Origin: Liopterus haemorrhoidalis
Taxonomy: Eukaryota > Arthropoda > Insecta > Coleoptera > Dytiscidae
DNA: 64,000 nt
Assembly: GCA_963971575.1 (NCBI GenBank)
Contig: OZ020624.1
Location: forward strand, 28,656,356-28,720,355
Direction of reading: 5' to 3'
A model generated the notes under the pieces. It saw nothing but the letters and a program-made list of their open reading frames with translations, did no database searches and was not told the origin of the DNA. The position numbers were made by a program, and so were the translations under genes. Shown piece after piece: positions 55,640-64,000 of this stretch. Within the stretch, counting starts at the first letter, position 1, and each line of letters opens with the position of its first letter.

Positions 55640-57452
55640 TTCCTTTGTATTATCCTTTCCAGATTTTGGATATTATCATAACATGCTAATAGACCCTAAC
55701 GCTGGGCGCCAATTTTTTATATTAATTCTCTTCCAGACGTTGGCAATCACAGAAATGTCTTTTTAACAACATGAAAAAGATCCACGCGATTTCGAAAACT
55801 ATTAGTGGCTGTTGTTTTCGGTTTGTTAAGGTCCATATTTAGAAGACATACATAAGTACGTACGCTTCTAAACAGCTTTCCTTCCTTATAGATCGCCAAA
55901 AATCAACAAGGACGTCTCATTACACACAGTCTACAGTCTGTATAAGCCGCTGTCTGGTCATGTTAAATAAAGTATCTAATAGCCATAGATGGTTGAAACA
56001 ATTCTTTTTCAAAATCACATGTGTTAAACTACGTCCACAGCAGGTAACTTAATAATACAGTTTTTGCGAAAAGTTAGTAAACATCATTATAAGTTAACTT
56101 TTATCACAGAGACAGTAATTTATTGATAATATTATCAAGAACAATTTGTTCTGTTTCGTCAGAAACGATAGTAAAAACCTTGTCTTTGTCAGACTTTTAG
56201 ACTAATGTTTACTTAAATTATAGAAACAAATCCCTATGCATAACATAAGAATACAAAAAATAATGTAATTTTTTAATAAAATCATAATCATTACCAGTCG
56301 AATTCATCCACTAACTAGTTCTATCAGTTGATCTGTTCATCTCGTGCGAGATATTTTCAAATAGTTCCTAAAGAATATTCCTTTTATTTTCCATTTTTAT
56401 TGCAAGCTTTTTGTCTGAACAAAAATTAATGGTTCAATTTTCCTTGAAAGTAATAGTCTTTTACAAAATATGTAGCTGCTCCCAGTAATCTTTATGGCAT
56501 GTTAGCAATCTACAACATAAAAATTCAGTCTGCGATAGAAGTCCATTAGCAACGAGGAGTCGTGAAAATTTTTATAAGTCCATATATTTTTTATAACACC
56601 ATTCCTTTAAAAAAAATCTCAATAAAAGTCATAGATATATTTATCAGGCATTTGAAACGAAGTTTAAGAATATAAAACGTTAAGTTTATAGCAAATATTA
56701 AAATAATAACAGTTTTTATTTGAAAACCAATGAGCTAGAACCTGATAAGAACACAGAATGTGACAAAGCATCTAAAACCCTCGAGAAAACCCGTAAATAC
56801 GTCAATCTCGCAAAATTTCTGTCTCTTCTATACCAACCATGGAGTTTCATCAAATTTTGTCATTAGATTTGTATTTTTAACGGCTTACTTCATGGTTAGC
56901 CTTGGCCATGTGTCCCTTGGTCTACCATATCTACGGTTCTCTTACGGGATCCAATAGAACTACTCTACTTAATAGATAAAGGATTGTACCTTTATTTGCA
57001 ATTTTTCTTTTTTTCGTATTTGTTATTTCAAATACTTTTATCGATATTTGATAATTGAAATACATTTACTGAGTATTTGGCATAGCGCTCTTTGGCACAT
57101 TTGAAAATTCAAAAAGACACGGCAATGAGCAAAAAATAAAAAATTAAAACAGTATCTTAAACATAAGTGGTGAGAAAAAACAAGGAAAATAGTACTCTAA
57201 AACCAAGTGATAAACAAGGAAATGGAAAGCTGTACATCAAAACCAATGATGAAAACAATCACAAATCGGAATAATTGTGTCTTTTGACAGTTTTGTAGGT
57301 ATGTTCATATTTAAAGTTCACAGTCTGACATTAAAACTTAAGCCGAAGAATATATGTCCAAAAACCGTCTTGTGGTAATCCTAGCAACGTGTTAGAACTG
57401 ATTAGTTTACTTTTAGTGGCATATTGTAAAGAATTCAAAACATTCTTCAACA
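55640..57452. other. No recognisable feature
   Basis: 1.8 kb of AT-rich sequence between the LRR gene and the piggyBac element. At 57288-57302 agttttgtaggtatg resembles the CTGT/TIR terminus, but nothing around it matches. Confidence 0.45.
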
Positions 57453-59139
57453 TTAACCCATTAGAGCCCGTAATTCTGTGGATGTTATTTTCAAGATATT
57501 CATTCTAAAATATCAATATACAACTAGTAAAGGCAATTTCATTTTCAAAAAATATACCCCTTACAAAATATTAGCTGGCAACTATAGTTGCCGACGGGCA
57601 GATAGATGTAAAAAAATGAAAAACAAACAAGTTTTTAAGAAATACAAAATTTTATTTTACAATGAAAATAACATTATTTTTTACATTTATTTTATGTTTT
57701 TAAGAATAAAAACAAGCAACTGGATGTAGCGGTGCATCATATTTATATTGTAGATTATGTATGTAAACTATGATCTATGTAAACATTCCTGTAATGTCTG
57801 AACATCAATAAACAATTATTATTATTATTTTCGGCAAATATATATTGTTCTTTTAATACATACACGACACCGACGATATTTTCATTCCCCACGTTCAACA
57901 ATATGGTCAGTACGGTCTGTTCGTAGTTCATTTAGCACAGGAGAAAACTCCATTGATGGCCTATTTCCAAGTTGTACTTTAGGAGTACCAAAAGATTTAA
58001 GAATAAAAACAGCACATTGCCGTCTAAACTCTAAAAGTGGTATTTCATTGCCTAAACGGCAGTATAATAACCATCCATGAATGCAGGATATGCCAACTAC
58101 CCAAGAAAAGAATGGTCACCACCATTTTTTAGTTCTTATACTACATCCATAAGTAGATACAAATTGATCCGATATGTCTACACCGCCCATATTAGTATTA
58201 TATTTAGGAATCGGACCTGAAACTGGCACATATATGGTCTTCTTTTCTGCCCGCGAGTATCGTGATGCTGTTTTCATTGGATTTATAGAATGACAGTTTG
58301 TCAAAACAGTGAAAACACTATTATCCTTCCATCGAACAGCCAGTAAATCATCGCATGCAGAGATTTTTTACTCCAGAATTTTTTATTATCAAGTTTCATT
58401 GATGGAGATATGCGATTTTGGCGCAATGTTCCATTCCCGCCCAAACCTCTTAAAATTAGTTCTTGTAGTAAATTTCCCGAAGTAAACAAATTGTCAAAAT
58501 ATAATATTACCACAGCAGGAAGGGTCAAAGGCTCAACTAATCCTAGATCAACATCTCCTCCTTATCCGTGTCATTGCCATATTCTTCAGGTGGGCATACT
58601 GTAATTGACTCTGGAATTACTTCATCTTCTTCAGTAACTGCCAGAATTTCATGAAGAAAAAGTCCTTTCCCTTCTTTGCCTCTATGGCAACTTAAAGAAA
58701 TAATAATAATAATAAATAACAAAAGTCGTTCATAACATAATTTTCATAAGAGCTTATTAAATAAATTATGTATGTGCCCGTACTTTCAAGTCCAATTTTG
58801 AACATTTCAAAATCAAAATCTTTAAAAACTTTTCCAAGCAACCTTCAAAATAAACGTTTTTCTTTATATTTTGACATATAACAAAATATGTTCATGCATA
58901 GAAAATAAAATTATACTTACAATTCTTCCATAATGCACCGGTGGTAAATAACTTGACGCTGCTTTCTTTAAACTAATTTGTTTGTATGCACTTGAAGTGG
59001 TTTATTTATATTATGGGTCATAAATAAAGGTACAGATAATAAGTGTTTACACGCGCATTGCCCTATGACTCAAATCATCAGAGTTTTAGGTAATAAAAAC
59101 GTTGGCAACTTTAGTTGCCGAGGGGCTCTAATGGGTTCA
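57453..59139. mobile_element. piggyBac element with both ends and an internal deletion
   Basis: The element spans 57457-59135. The left end is cccattagagcccg, preceded by TTAA (57453-57456). The right end is ggggctctaatggg, followed by ttca (a one-base change from TTAA). A palindromic subterminal ggcaact(a/t)tagttgcc occurs near both ends (57576-57593 and 59104-59119). The interior carries a transposase relic on the minus strand. At about 1.68 kb it is shorter than the roughly 2.4 kb of a typical element. Confidence 0.85.
57735..58695 (-). pseudogene. piggyBac transposase relic, central part deleted
   Basis: On the minus strand, an N-terminal acidic piece (GLFLHEILAVTEEDEVIPES, CPPEEYGNDTDKEE; about 58690-58560) is joined directly to the C-terminal half of the catalytic domain. 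That half reads PAVVILYFDNLFTSGNLLQE, LILRGLGGNGTLRQNRI, NCHSINPMKTASRYSRAEKK and NTNMGGVDISDQF. A degraded cysteine-rich end (KYRRCRVC) lies near 57870. YFDN and GGVD carry the second and third catalytic Asp of the piggyBac triad. The first Asp lies in the deleted part. Frameshifts occur near 58560, 58330 and 57900. Not functional. Confidence 0.85.
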
Positions 59140-59860
59140 AGACATGTATCGATTTATTGATTCGAATTTTAAGAATCCTATCATAAATGTTACTACATAT
59201 TTAGTTGTTAAAATATTAATATTTACATAAATTTATTTTTTTGTTCAGTACACTTAACGCATTTCCTCTGGTATCTGTCATATCCAGTAACATATTTAAT
59301 ATTTGCGAAACATGTATATATAAAAGTTGACAAGCTGAACAGCTGTATACAACAGAAATGTATACCAGACAGATAAACAGCCAAACATAACAAAAATAAA
59401 TAAAATATACGTAAAAGCAACATTCAAAATTTCTCTTGAGGCATTGTTGACGATGAATAATTTTTTTTAAAAAAACTCCAAAAAACTTTTGATTTTAGAA
59501 AACATTATATTGAGTCTAGGAGTAGAATTAGATCACCTTTCAGCAGTGACGGACTAAGAGAGGGCTGTCTGTGCTGCAGGTCAACGGTAAAGTATACCTG
59601 TAGAGCATTTTTTTTTTAAATGTATATTAAACAGATTTATTACACATTGGCATATATAATTTTGTAAATATTGTTATGATTTTAGCATAAAATTATTATA
59701 AATACATTTACATTTTAAAATTTACGTCATTGTGGCGTATCTGCCGCTAGGGAATGTTGTGTTTATTAGTATTCGATGTACGTTTATTGTCTCATTCTCT
59801 ACTGAATGGACAATCATGGATTTATGTTATCTTTTGCTAATAGTTTCAATATTTGTTTAC
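59140..59860. other. No recognisable gene
   Basis: AT-rich. cagtgacggactaagagagg at 59544-59563 resembles a hAT end, but no partner was found. Confidence 0.4.
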
Positions 59861-59894
59861 CTCCGGTTAGACTTTTGGATTCTGTGTAGTTTAC

Positions 59895-60160
59895 TTAGGC
59901 CCGGTCTTTCCACCTTCAGATAAAGTTCCAGGTAACTATCTGACAGATAAGGTTATTTGTAACTTCATCTGCTGAATAAATGTCAATACCAGTCAGTGAA
60001 TCCAATACGTCAGTCTCATTATCCGTTAGATAACTATCTGATAGATACATTTGTATAGAAAGAAGGGATGACATTTACTCAGCAGATGTGAGTTACAAAT
60101 AACCTTATCTGTCAGATAGTTACCTGGAAGTTTATCTGAAGGTGGAAAAACCGGGCCTTA
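59895..60160. mobile_element. PIF/Harbinger-like MITE, copy 2
   Basis: The element spans 59898-60157 (260 bp), flanked by TTA (59895-59897 and 60158-60160), with the same termini and arms as the copy at 30171-30429. It lies in the gtagtttacTTAgtct part of the tandem repeat. The neighbouring units at 60296 and 60512 show the uninterrupted target. Confidence 0.92.
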
Positions 60161-60416
60161 GTCTATTAAAAATTTGGGGCTCTAATCGTTTAATTTATTT
60201 AATTTTTTTTTATGGCATAATTTAGATATTGTGAAAAATCACAACTCAAAAACGGTTAGAGATCGCGACCTACTGTTAGAATTTTTAGATTTTCTGTAGT
60301 TTATTTAGTCTGGAAAAAATTTGGGGTTTTATTCGTTTAGTGCATTTTGAAATTATGACAGTTTTATAATGGCCTAATTTACTTTATTTGTGAAAATTAT
60401 GAATTAAAAAAAAACT

Positions 60417-60454
60417 ATAAAACGGTTAAAGACCGCGGTCTTTAACCGTTTTAT
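60417..60454. repeat. Perfect 38-base palindrome
   Basis: ataaaacggttaaagaccg is followed immediately by its exact complement, with no loop. It sits where the tandem unit carries its cggttagagatcgcg block, so it probably arose by a local inverted duplication. Confidence 0.9.
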
Positions 60455-60630
60455 TAACCGCGAAAAGTTTTATTTAACCGCGACCTATGGTTAGAATTTT
60501 TGAATTCTCCGTAGTTTACTTAGTCTAAAAAAAATTTGGGGTTTAAATCGTTTAATTCGTTTTGAGATTATAACAATTTTTGAATAGTATAATTTATATT
60601 ATTTTTGAAAATTGTGAATTTAAAAAAATC

Positions 60631-61930
60631 GTCTAAAAACTTCCATCTTTTTCTCAAGGGAGATACAAATTCTAGCTCTTTCAGGTCCATATTGAGTTAA
60701 CATTTCCTTTTTCCTCTTCTCAGACATGGTATTTGTTTTACTGTACCATTTTGTATATGCGGATGCAAAAAACACCTATTTTATAGAAACAAATAAACTA
60801 ATTTAATTACGAATAACTAAACTAGATATTCACCAAACGTGTAGAAGGAAACTTATAGACGATGATACTGGAGCGCCGTCCAGTCCAGTTGTCGCGGTAC
60901 TTTCCCGATCAAATCGGGGAATCACAGACGTAGTTAATTCAGCGCATGAGTAAAAGTGAATTGGCGTACTTTGAACCAGCGTATATAGAGTTCTACCTGT
61001 GTTTGACCAGCGATTTGAACCTATAAAATTTTAAATTAATTTTGACCCCTCCGGAAAAAAGGTTTGGCATCGCTTTTCTAGACTATTGCAATATAATTTC
61101 AAAGATACTATAAAATTACGCTTTCTGTAATTTTCCAGTTAAATTTCAGCTTATCAACCATGTCTTAATCCAAAATATAAGTTACGAGTTTTATATAAAG
61201 CGTAATTATTTAACTTTTACGTTCATAAGTTTGTGTAATATAAAACGACTTATAAATTAGGTATAGTACCCTATAAAGCATACCCTATTTACTTAAGAAC
61301 ATAAACAATCTGAAAGTCCCTATTTGTAGGAACTACTTGAAACTTGAAATGTTTTAACGAGCTTAACCATTCAAAATCACAATAAGTTTGAGTATAAAAT
61401 ATAATGGTTTGCCCTCTCGCGGTCCCAAACACGTCTATGGATAATTGCTAGGATTCATTGATAACGATACACTTGAGAAGAACTAACTCACCGAACCATT
61501 ACCTTAATGAGCGGAACATTTGAAAAGACCGAGAAAACTTCCAAGCAATTCTAATAGTTAAATATGCAATAGGATATTTATTTCAACGGAGGGAAAAGGT
61601 AAATTGTATGAATTAATAATATGTTACTTAAGAAAGAAGACTTGAGATGTTTTTGCTATTACGAGAGCTGTGCTAGATTTATTAAGAATAAAACATGGTT
61701 CATATTATGTAGGATTTTATTTTAAAATGGCTGAAACGCCCGAACTACCCCAAACGTCATTCTCCCTTTGTATCTTCGCATTTTTCATTTTCGCCTGGAC
61801 GTATCTCAAAAACGAAATACGATACAGACCTGCGGTTGAAATTTTTGAAATCTTGAGGTCCTGATTGACTTGCAACCATATTTTAAAACAAAAAAAATAA
61901 ATCGTCACTAAAAAATTATGAGGAATAGAA
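60631..61930. other. No recognisable gene
   Basis: AT-rich with a GC-richer patch at 60860-61020. A short minus-strand frame starting at 60727 (MSEKRKKEMLTQYGPERARI) has no domain I know. Confidence 0.35.
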
Positions 61931-62420
61931 ATTTGCGGTTTGAATTTTTAAAATTCTACTAAATTGTTTAGTCTAAGAAAAAAATTGGGCTTTTATTAAC
62001 CAATTAATAAGTTTTGTATGGGCAGTAATCCAAAACTCTTTAACATGGCCAAAAATCGAAAATCTCGTAAGGGGTAGATCTTAAAAAAATTTCTATTTTT
62101 CAGCAAAAAATGTTGTTTCGATTTTATTGAAAATTGGCATAAATATGTATTTTTGGTCATAGGTCAATAAAAATGGGTCAATTTTTAAGTTTGGGCAAAA
62201 GTTTTGGAATTATAGTAAAAAAAAAAACTGACCCAAATCGGCTCTAACTCAAAAACTAAGACAACATGATTTTTTTAAATATTTTTTTTCATAATCCTCA
62301 CTCCAAATTTGCTTAAAAATATATTTTGGCTAAAATCGGAGTAAAAAAAAAAAATTGGTTTAAATTTCAAAATTTTAGGGAAATAAAAATTTTGATTTTT
62401 GTGCTCGTTGTCTTCCCCTA
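61931..62420. repeat. Degenerate AT-rich repeat block
   Basis: Begins with a copy of the tandem unit (gaatttttaaaattctacta, tttagtctaag). It then continues with aaaaatgggtcaatttttaa and ctaactcaaaaactaagac stretches and homopolymer runs. The boundary and family are unclear. Confidence 0.4.
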
Positions 62421-63110
62421 ACAGCATTTCTCCCTTTGCGTCTCTACGTCCTGTAGCTACCATGCCATTTTCGTCACCTGTCACATTTTTTTTTTTTTTT
62501 GCAATTTCAGCACCCGAAGTATTTTCTTAGCTATAGGTAATATCTGCCTAATCAACTTAATCTCAGACTCACGTAGTTCTCATCACGCTCATGTATCCCC
62601 CCTGCCAAAAAAAAAAAAAAAAACGCCTGTATTTAACACTAATTTCCAATGATAATTAAATTTTAACAGTATTAAAAACCACAATAATAATGGTTTTATT
62701 ATGTACAATTGTCATGTTTGCTCTTTTATGAAAAATACTATTCTACCAATTCTAAATAATTGTGGTAACGATAATTAAATTTATAATACATATAATATTT
62801 ATTCAAATATATTTATCATTTTATTATGGTCATGTTTATCATTTATTGTAATTAACTGTGTAAATTGCACTGTTTATATACGAACAAAAACGAAAAATTA
62901 ATAGCTTTTGTTTCAATCACATGTACACAATTAAAATTTTAATGAATAAATGCAGAATGATGCTTCATAATTGAGTTTTTGGTTTGGAGGGATGTTAACA
63001 CATGATTTCATATGACAATTTTTTGGGAAATCATTTAAACAAAAAAAAAAGCTGATTTGCATAAGTAAATCCAGAATGAATCAGGACTGAGGATAAAAAA
63101 GAATTATTAT
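62421..63110. other. No recognisable feature
   Basis: AT-rich, with A and T homopolymer runs of 12-18 bases. Confidence 0.45.
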
Positions 63111-63114
63111 TTCG

Positions 63115-63430
63115 TATGGTATACGGTGTTATCGAAGAATGTTGAAAATTTGATGGCAAGATAGAATGACGAACGAAGAGGTATTGCGGCAAATGGAAGA
63201 GGAACCATGTCTGCTGAGAATGTTGCAGAAGAGAAGGATATTTGGATTGGACACATTATAAAACACCAATGCCTGGTGAAAAAGATACTGGAAGGAACAG
63301 TTTAGGGAAACAACAGTAGGGGTAGATCAAGGCTAGAGTACATGAGTTAGGTAATGGAATATATGAATTGCAACATGTACGTGGAACTAAAAAGACTGAC
63401 TGAAAACAGAAAAGCATGGAGAAATGCTGC
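63115..63430 (+). pseudogene. RTE-type LINE C-terminal relic
   Basis: The plus-strand reading is WCYRRMLKI-like residues with WQDRMTNEEVLRQMEEEPCL, LRMLQKRRIFGLDT, and after stops ELKRLTENRKAWRNAA. The W(C)YRRMLxISWxDRxTNEEVLxRM block followed by a GHVxRH-like tail is typical of the end of RTE-like ORF2. Several stops. Confidence 0.75.
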
Positions 63431-63479
63431 AAACCAACCTATGGGTTCAAAACCTTTGGAGGAGGATGGTATAATGCCT

Positions 63480-63625
63480 CGGTATCAGAGATTTTCAGGT
63501 CGGAACTCTTTGACATAACCTAGCCGAGACTGCCGTCTTAATGTGTCCTTTGAAGCATTTTCCCAAATATTAATTCAGAAATGCAGGTACTCATTTAAAG
63601 GAAGGATGAATGGGACTACAGAAAA
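63480..63625 (-). repeat. SINE body fragment
   Basis: The minus strand contains catccttcctttaaatgagt, acctgcatttctgaattaat and atttgggaaaatg, matching the body of the SINE at 36480-36660. The tRNA-like head is not present. It separates two LINE fragments. Confidence 0.6.
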
Positions 63626-63644
63626 TAGCAACTACAGAAAAAAG

Positions 63645-64000
63645 AAGATTCTAGCCTTCGAGATCTGGTGTTATCGATGTATGTTAAAAATGAAATGGAA
63701 CATATAAAAATAAGAGAATGAAGATAAAACAGAAAATATGAAAAGACCTGGGCGCTGAGAAAACCACAGTGTTTAACAGAAAAGGCAGTAGAGAGAAGAA
63801 AAAAGTGATAGCGAGATTTAGATGTGGAAATGAGTTATGGAGGAACAATAATTTTTGGATGAAAGAGGAAGAAAGAACATGTAGAATGTGCAGGGAAGGT
63901 AAGGAGACAATGGAACATTTGTTGGAAGAATGTGAAGAAATACGACACAGAACGGAAACGAGAAAGGAAAATTTGGATGAAACAGGCAAGGGGTATGAAT
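63645..64000 (+). pseudogene. LINE ORF2 C-terminal region, runs off the window
   Basis: The plus-strand reading starts LAFEIWCYRCMLKMKW (again the end-of-RT block), then after frameshifts KKVIARFRCGNELWRNNNFW, MKEEERTCRMCREGKETMEH and LLEECEEI. The ARFRCGNE ... CRxCxxxxETxEHLLEEC pattern is the cysteine-rich C-terminus found in some endonuclease/RT LINE proteins. The frame is open to the window edge. Confidence 0.75.

Larger units (their letters stand above)
59866..60630. repeat. Degenerate tandem repeats (about 190-210 bp unit), one split by a MITE
   Basis: A unit beginning gttagaatttttagattttc, then tgtagtttacttagtct and aaaaaatttggggttttaat, followed by an aacggttagagatcgcgacc block, occurs about three times. 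Versions start near 59866 (interrupted by the MITE), 60275 and 60493. A weaker related copy lies at 61935-62010 (tttagtctaagaaaaaaatt). Confidence 0.65.

Noticed and set aside
59544..59563. Left end of a hAT element (cagtgacggactaagagagg)
   Set aside because: No inverted partner or 8-bp duplication could be found downstream.
60620..60727. Small minus-strand ORF starting MSEKRKKEMLTQYGPERARI
   Set aside because: It looks protein-like in composition, but no domain, splice context or repeat copy supports it.
62275..62484. ORF of 69 codons on the minus strand
   Set aside because: It lies in homopolymer-rich degenerate repeat sequence with no motif.

Overview
The window reads as eukaryotic intergenic DNA, very AT-rich and crowded with old transposable elements. 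Jockey-, RTE- and I-like LINE remnants, mariner, Tc1, piggyBac, hAT-like and PIF/Harbinger-like DNA elements and tRNA-derived SINEs together point to an arthropod, most likely an insect. I cannot fix the order from sequence alone. There are no operons, rRNA genes, CRISPR arrays or convincing functional tRNA genes.

One host gene looks intact: a single-exon ORF at 52717-55602 (+). It encodes a secreted-then-anchored leucine-rich-repeat protein with a signal peptide, about 31 LRRs, a two-cysteine C-terminal cap, one membrane span and a short tail. Poly(A) signals follow within 30 bases of the stop. It is not flanked by recognisable host genes, and two short foldback elements sit within 560 bp upstream.

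Layout. 1-10.9 kb: a 0.57-kb foldback element, broken LINE reverse transcriptases (both strands), three mariner relics and an RTE relic with a ruined catalytic site. 13-14 kb: a hAT-like element with GGCTCA-type subterminal repeats. 16-24 kb: LINE fragments, a deleted Tc1 element with about 90-bp inverted repeats, an I-like RNase H fragment and a hAT-like MITE with a perfect 8-bp target duplication. 28-34 kb: hairpin MITEs, a TTAA-flanked foldback capped by G runs, and a family of about 1-kb inverted-repeat elements carrying a CTGT microsatellite and a tRNA-like module next to pieces of a repetitive arthropod ORF. 35-43 kb: LINE relics, a TIR element carrying a MADF-domain exon, a TIR cluster split by a LINE, and a second relic of the repetitive ORF. 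44-50 kb: a deleted Tc1, several MITEs, SINEs and a three-level nest of elements. 51-52.5 kb: another TIR element and a LINE relic. 57.4-59.2 kb: a piggyBac element with both ends but an internal deletion. 59.8-62.4 kb: degenerate tandem repeats, one interrupted by a MITE. 63-64 kb: two LINE 3' ends.

Apart from the LRR gene, every coding region found is a broken mobile-element gene. No new multi-gene system is apparent. What is most worth following up is the structure of the elements themselves: nesting order, captured or residual exons, shared internal repeats and the tRNA-like/CTGT element family. All family calls rest on motifs read by eye, without database searches.
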